Source of the DNA: ARS98 sp030744725 | GTDB taxonomy: Bacteria; Planctomycetota; Planctomycetia; Pirellulales; Pirellulaceae | Direction: 5' to 3' | DNA length: 24,729 bases | NCBI GenBank assembly: GCA_030744725.1 | Contig: JASLPZ010000066.1 | Location: forward strand, 1-24,729 | Shown here: positions 24,026-24,729 of the stretch, one piece after another | Layout: every line of letters begins with the position of its first letter | Position numbering within the stretch: the first letter of the stretch is position 1 | Notes under the pieces: generated by a model | Seen by the model: the letters and a program-made list of their open reading frames with translations, nothing else | What the model was told of the DNA's origin: nothing | Database searches by the model: none | Translations under genes and position numbers: made by a program

Positions 24026-24066
24026 ACCAGCCACCTTGAGGCGTTTCAAGACCAGCCACTTTTGAG
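24026..24066. repeat. Two direct repeats typical of IS21-family ends
   Basis: ACCAGCCACCTTGAG (24026-24040) recurs as ACCAGCCACTTTTGAG (24051-24066), 25 bp apart. IS21-family elements carry multiple internal repeats near each end as transposase binding sites, and these lie where the left-end copies would be expected, just before istA. This assignment is by position and is not verified. Confidence 0.55.
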
Positions 24067-24073
24067 ATTCCCG

Positions 24074-24117
24074 TGTAGGCTTGTTCGCTTTTTCTTAGAG
24101 CGAAGGATTGGCCTACA
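24074..24117 (+). promoter_or_regulatory. Leader hairpin covering the istA ribosome-binding site
   Basis: TGTAGGC (24074-24080) pairs with GCCTACA (24111-24117), and within it TTCGCT (24084-24089) pairs with AGCGAA (24099-24104). The right arm of the outer stem includes the first base of the ATG at 24117, and the likely Shine-Dalgarno (GAAGGA, 24102-24107) lies between the stems. Such a structure would hide the start on read-through transcripts from neighbouring genes. Confidence 0.6.
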
Positions 24118-24686
24118 TGGCGAATCATTTAGAGGTGGCTAAAGTGCTTTCCATTCAGACGTTATATGCGCAGGGCTGGTCGCAGCGGCGGATTGCCCGT
24201 GAGCTGGGGATCAATCGAGAGTCGGTGGCCCGTCATCTCAAAGAGGCCGCTAATTCGGAGGGAGCGTCCGTCGGGTCGACGGATTCAAAACCAACCAAAG
24301 TGCCCACCGGGTCGGCAGCTACCGGGTCACGAAGCAGCTGCGTTCCTTTTCAGGAGGTGATCGAGGCCAAGCTTGAGCAGGGGCTGACCATCAGCAAGCC
24401 AGAAATCTTCAACACCGATCAAGGATGCCAGTTCACCTCGCCGAAATTTACGAGCGTCCTGGAGGGGCACGAGATTGCTATTAGCATGGACGGCCGCGCA
24501 TTGGACAACGTTTTCATCGAGCGATTGTGGCGGACAGTCAAGTACGAAGATATTTACCTGAAGAGCTACGAGAGCGTGCGGCAACTGACCGAAGGGCTGC
24601 AGAACTACTTCAAGTTCTATTGTCACGAACGTCCACACTCGTCACTCGGGAAACGAACACCGGCAGATATGTACTTGCAGAACTGA
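24117..24686 (+). pseudogene. Chimaeric frame: IS21 IstA N-terminus joined to IS3 transposase C-terminus
   Basis: The first 90 residues from the ATG at 24117 are an IstA-type start: MANHLEVAKVLSIQTLYAQG, the helix-turn-helix SQRRIARELGINRESVARHL, a spacer and FQEVIEAKLEQGL. From about residue 92 (nt 24390) the sequence switches to an IS3-family OrfB end: KPEIFNTDQGCQFTS (second catalytic Asp, D101), then ALDNVFIERLWRTVKYE (catalytic Glu), YLKSYESVRQL and the terminal HERPHSSLGKRTPADMYL. The first catalytic Asp and the middle of both proteins are absent, so it cannot be an active transposase. The junction keeps the reading frame, so a fusion protein with an intact DNA-binding domain could still be made. 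The frame also opens at a TTG at 24108, but the ATG has GAAGGA at good spacing. Confidence 0.8.
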
Positions 24687-24729
24687 ACTAAAAAACGAAC
24701 GAAAGTTGTCGGACTAAAATCGGATAATC

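Larger units (their letters stand above)
24008..24729 (+). mobile_element. Insertion-sequence debris: IS21-family left end fused to IS3-family right part
   Basis: The left portion (about 24008-24390) carries an IS21-type end: a TGTCACAG start, two direct repeats, a leader hairpin and the beginning of istA. The right portion (about 24390 to beyond the window) is the end of an IS3-family transposase gene and its 3' flank. The missing istA end, istB and the first part of the IS3 element imply insertion of IS3 into IS21 or recombination, followed by deletion. The outer limits are estimates; the right end is not in the window. Confidence 0.65.

Noticed and set aside
23916..24128. 70-codon minus-strand frame across the IS21-type end.
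   Set aside because: It reads through terminal repeats and the leader hairpin in antisense and has no recognisable domain.
1..24729. A defence island, biosynthetic cluster, CRISPR array or RNA genes.
   Set aside because: No such signature was found by eye; the helicase and nuclease-like genes are far apart, and the nuclease is exported and on the other strand.

Overview
The window looks like a stretch of a planctomycete chromosome, probably a relative of Rhodopirellula/Blastopirellula. This is an inference from gene content: a soluble Ser/Thr kinase with zinc-ribbon repeats, a very large secreted multihaem protein resembling the alpha subunit of hydrazine synthase, a ceramidase-like secreted protein, an SGNH hydrolase, a HEAT-repeat protein with a typical planctomycete N-terminus, a PL10 pectate lyase and a small Arg-rich secreted peptide. 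Moderate GC, loosely spaced genes and frequent strand changes fit. I see no rRNA, tRNA or CRISPR array.

Layout. 1-2017 (minus): a methyltransferase cut by the window edge, then a kinase. 2018-2377: divergent regulatory region with a consensus -10 box, a pair of 10-bp direct repeats and an inverted repeat. 2378-5805 (plus): a small secreted protein closed by a clear terminator, then a two-gene pectin-type module (PL10 lyase and parallel beta-helix protein). 5873-9796 (minus): a 1307-residue secreted triheme protein. 10034-13343 (plus): a tightly packed run of a DHDPS-family lyase, a ceramidase-like protein and a left-handed beta-helix acyltransferase. 13344-13596: intergenic sequence with a probable transposase remnant. 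13597-14683: EamA transporter and a DUF2007 protein, convergent. 14876-17733 (plus): an SF1B helicase with an apparent DbpA-type RNA-binding domain at its N-terminus, then an SGNH hydrolase. 17760-18758 (minus): membrane-anchored DNase I-like protein. 19031-21280 (plus): HEAT-repeat protein and RraA-family protein. 21358-23565 (minus): exported M3 oligopeptidase. 24008-24729: insertion-sequence debris in which an IS21 istA start is fused in frame to an IS3 transposase end.

How the genes work together. Many products are exported and degradative (PL10 lyase, ceramidase-like protein, SGNH hydrolase, M3 peptidase, DNase I-like protein, triheme protein with carbohydrate-binding-type modules), which suits a heterotroph on polysaccharide-rich particles. 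The DHDPS-family lyase and the RraA-family protein could act on keto-acid sugar products, but their substrates cannot be read from sequence. I found no clear defence system or biosynthetic cluster. The items most worth a second look are the HzsA-like triheme protein, the helicase fusion, the kinase promoter architecture, the active-site change in the ceramidase-like protein and the IS21/IS3 chimaera.
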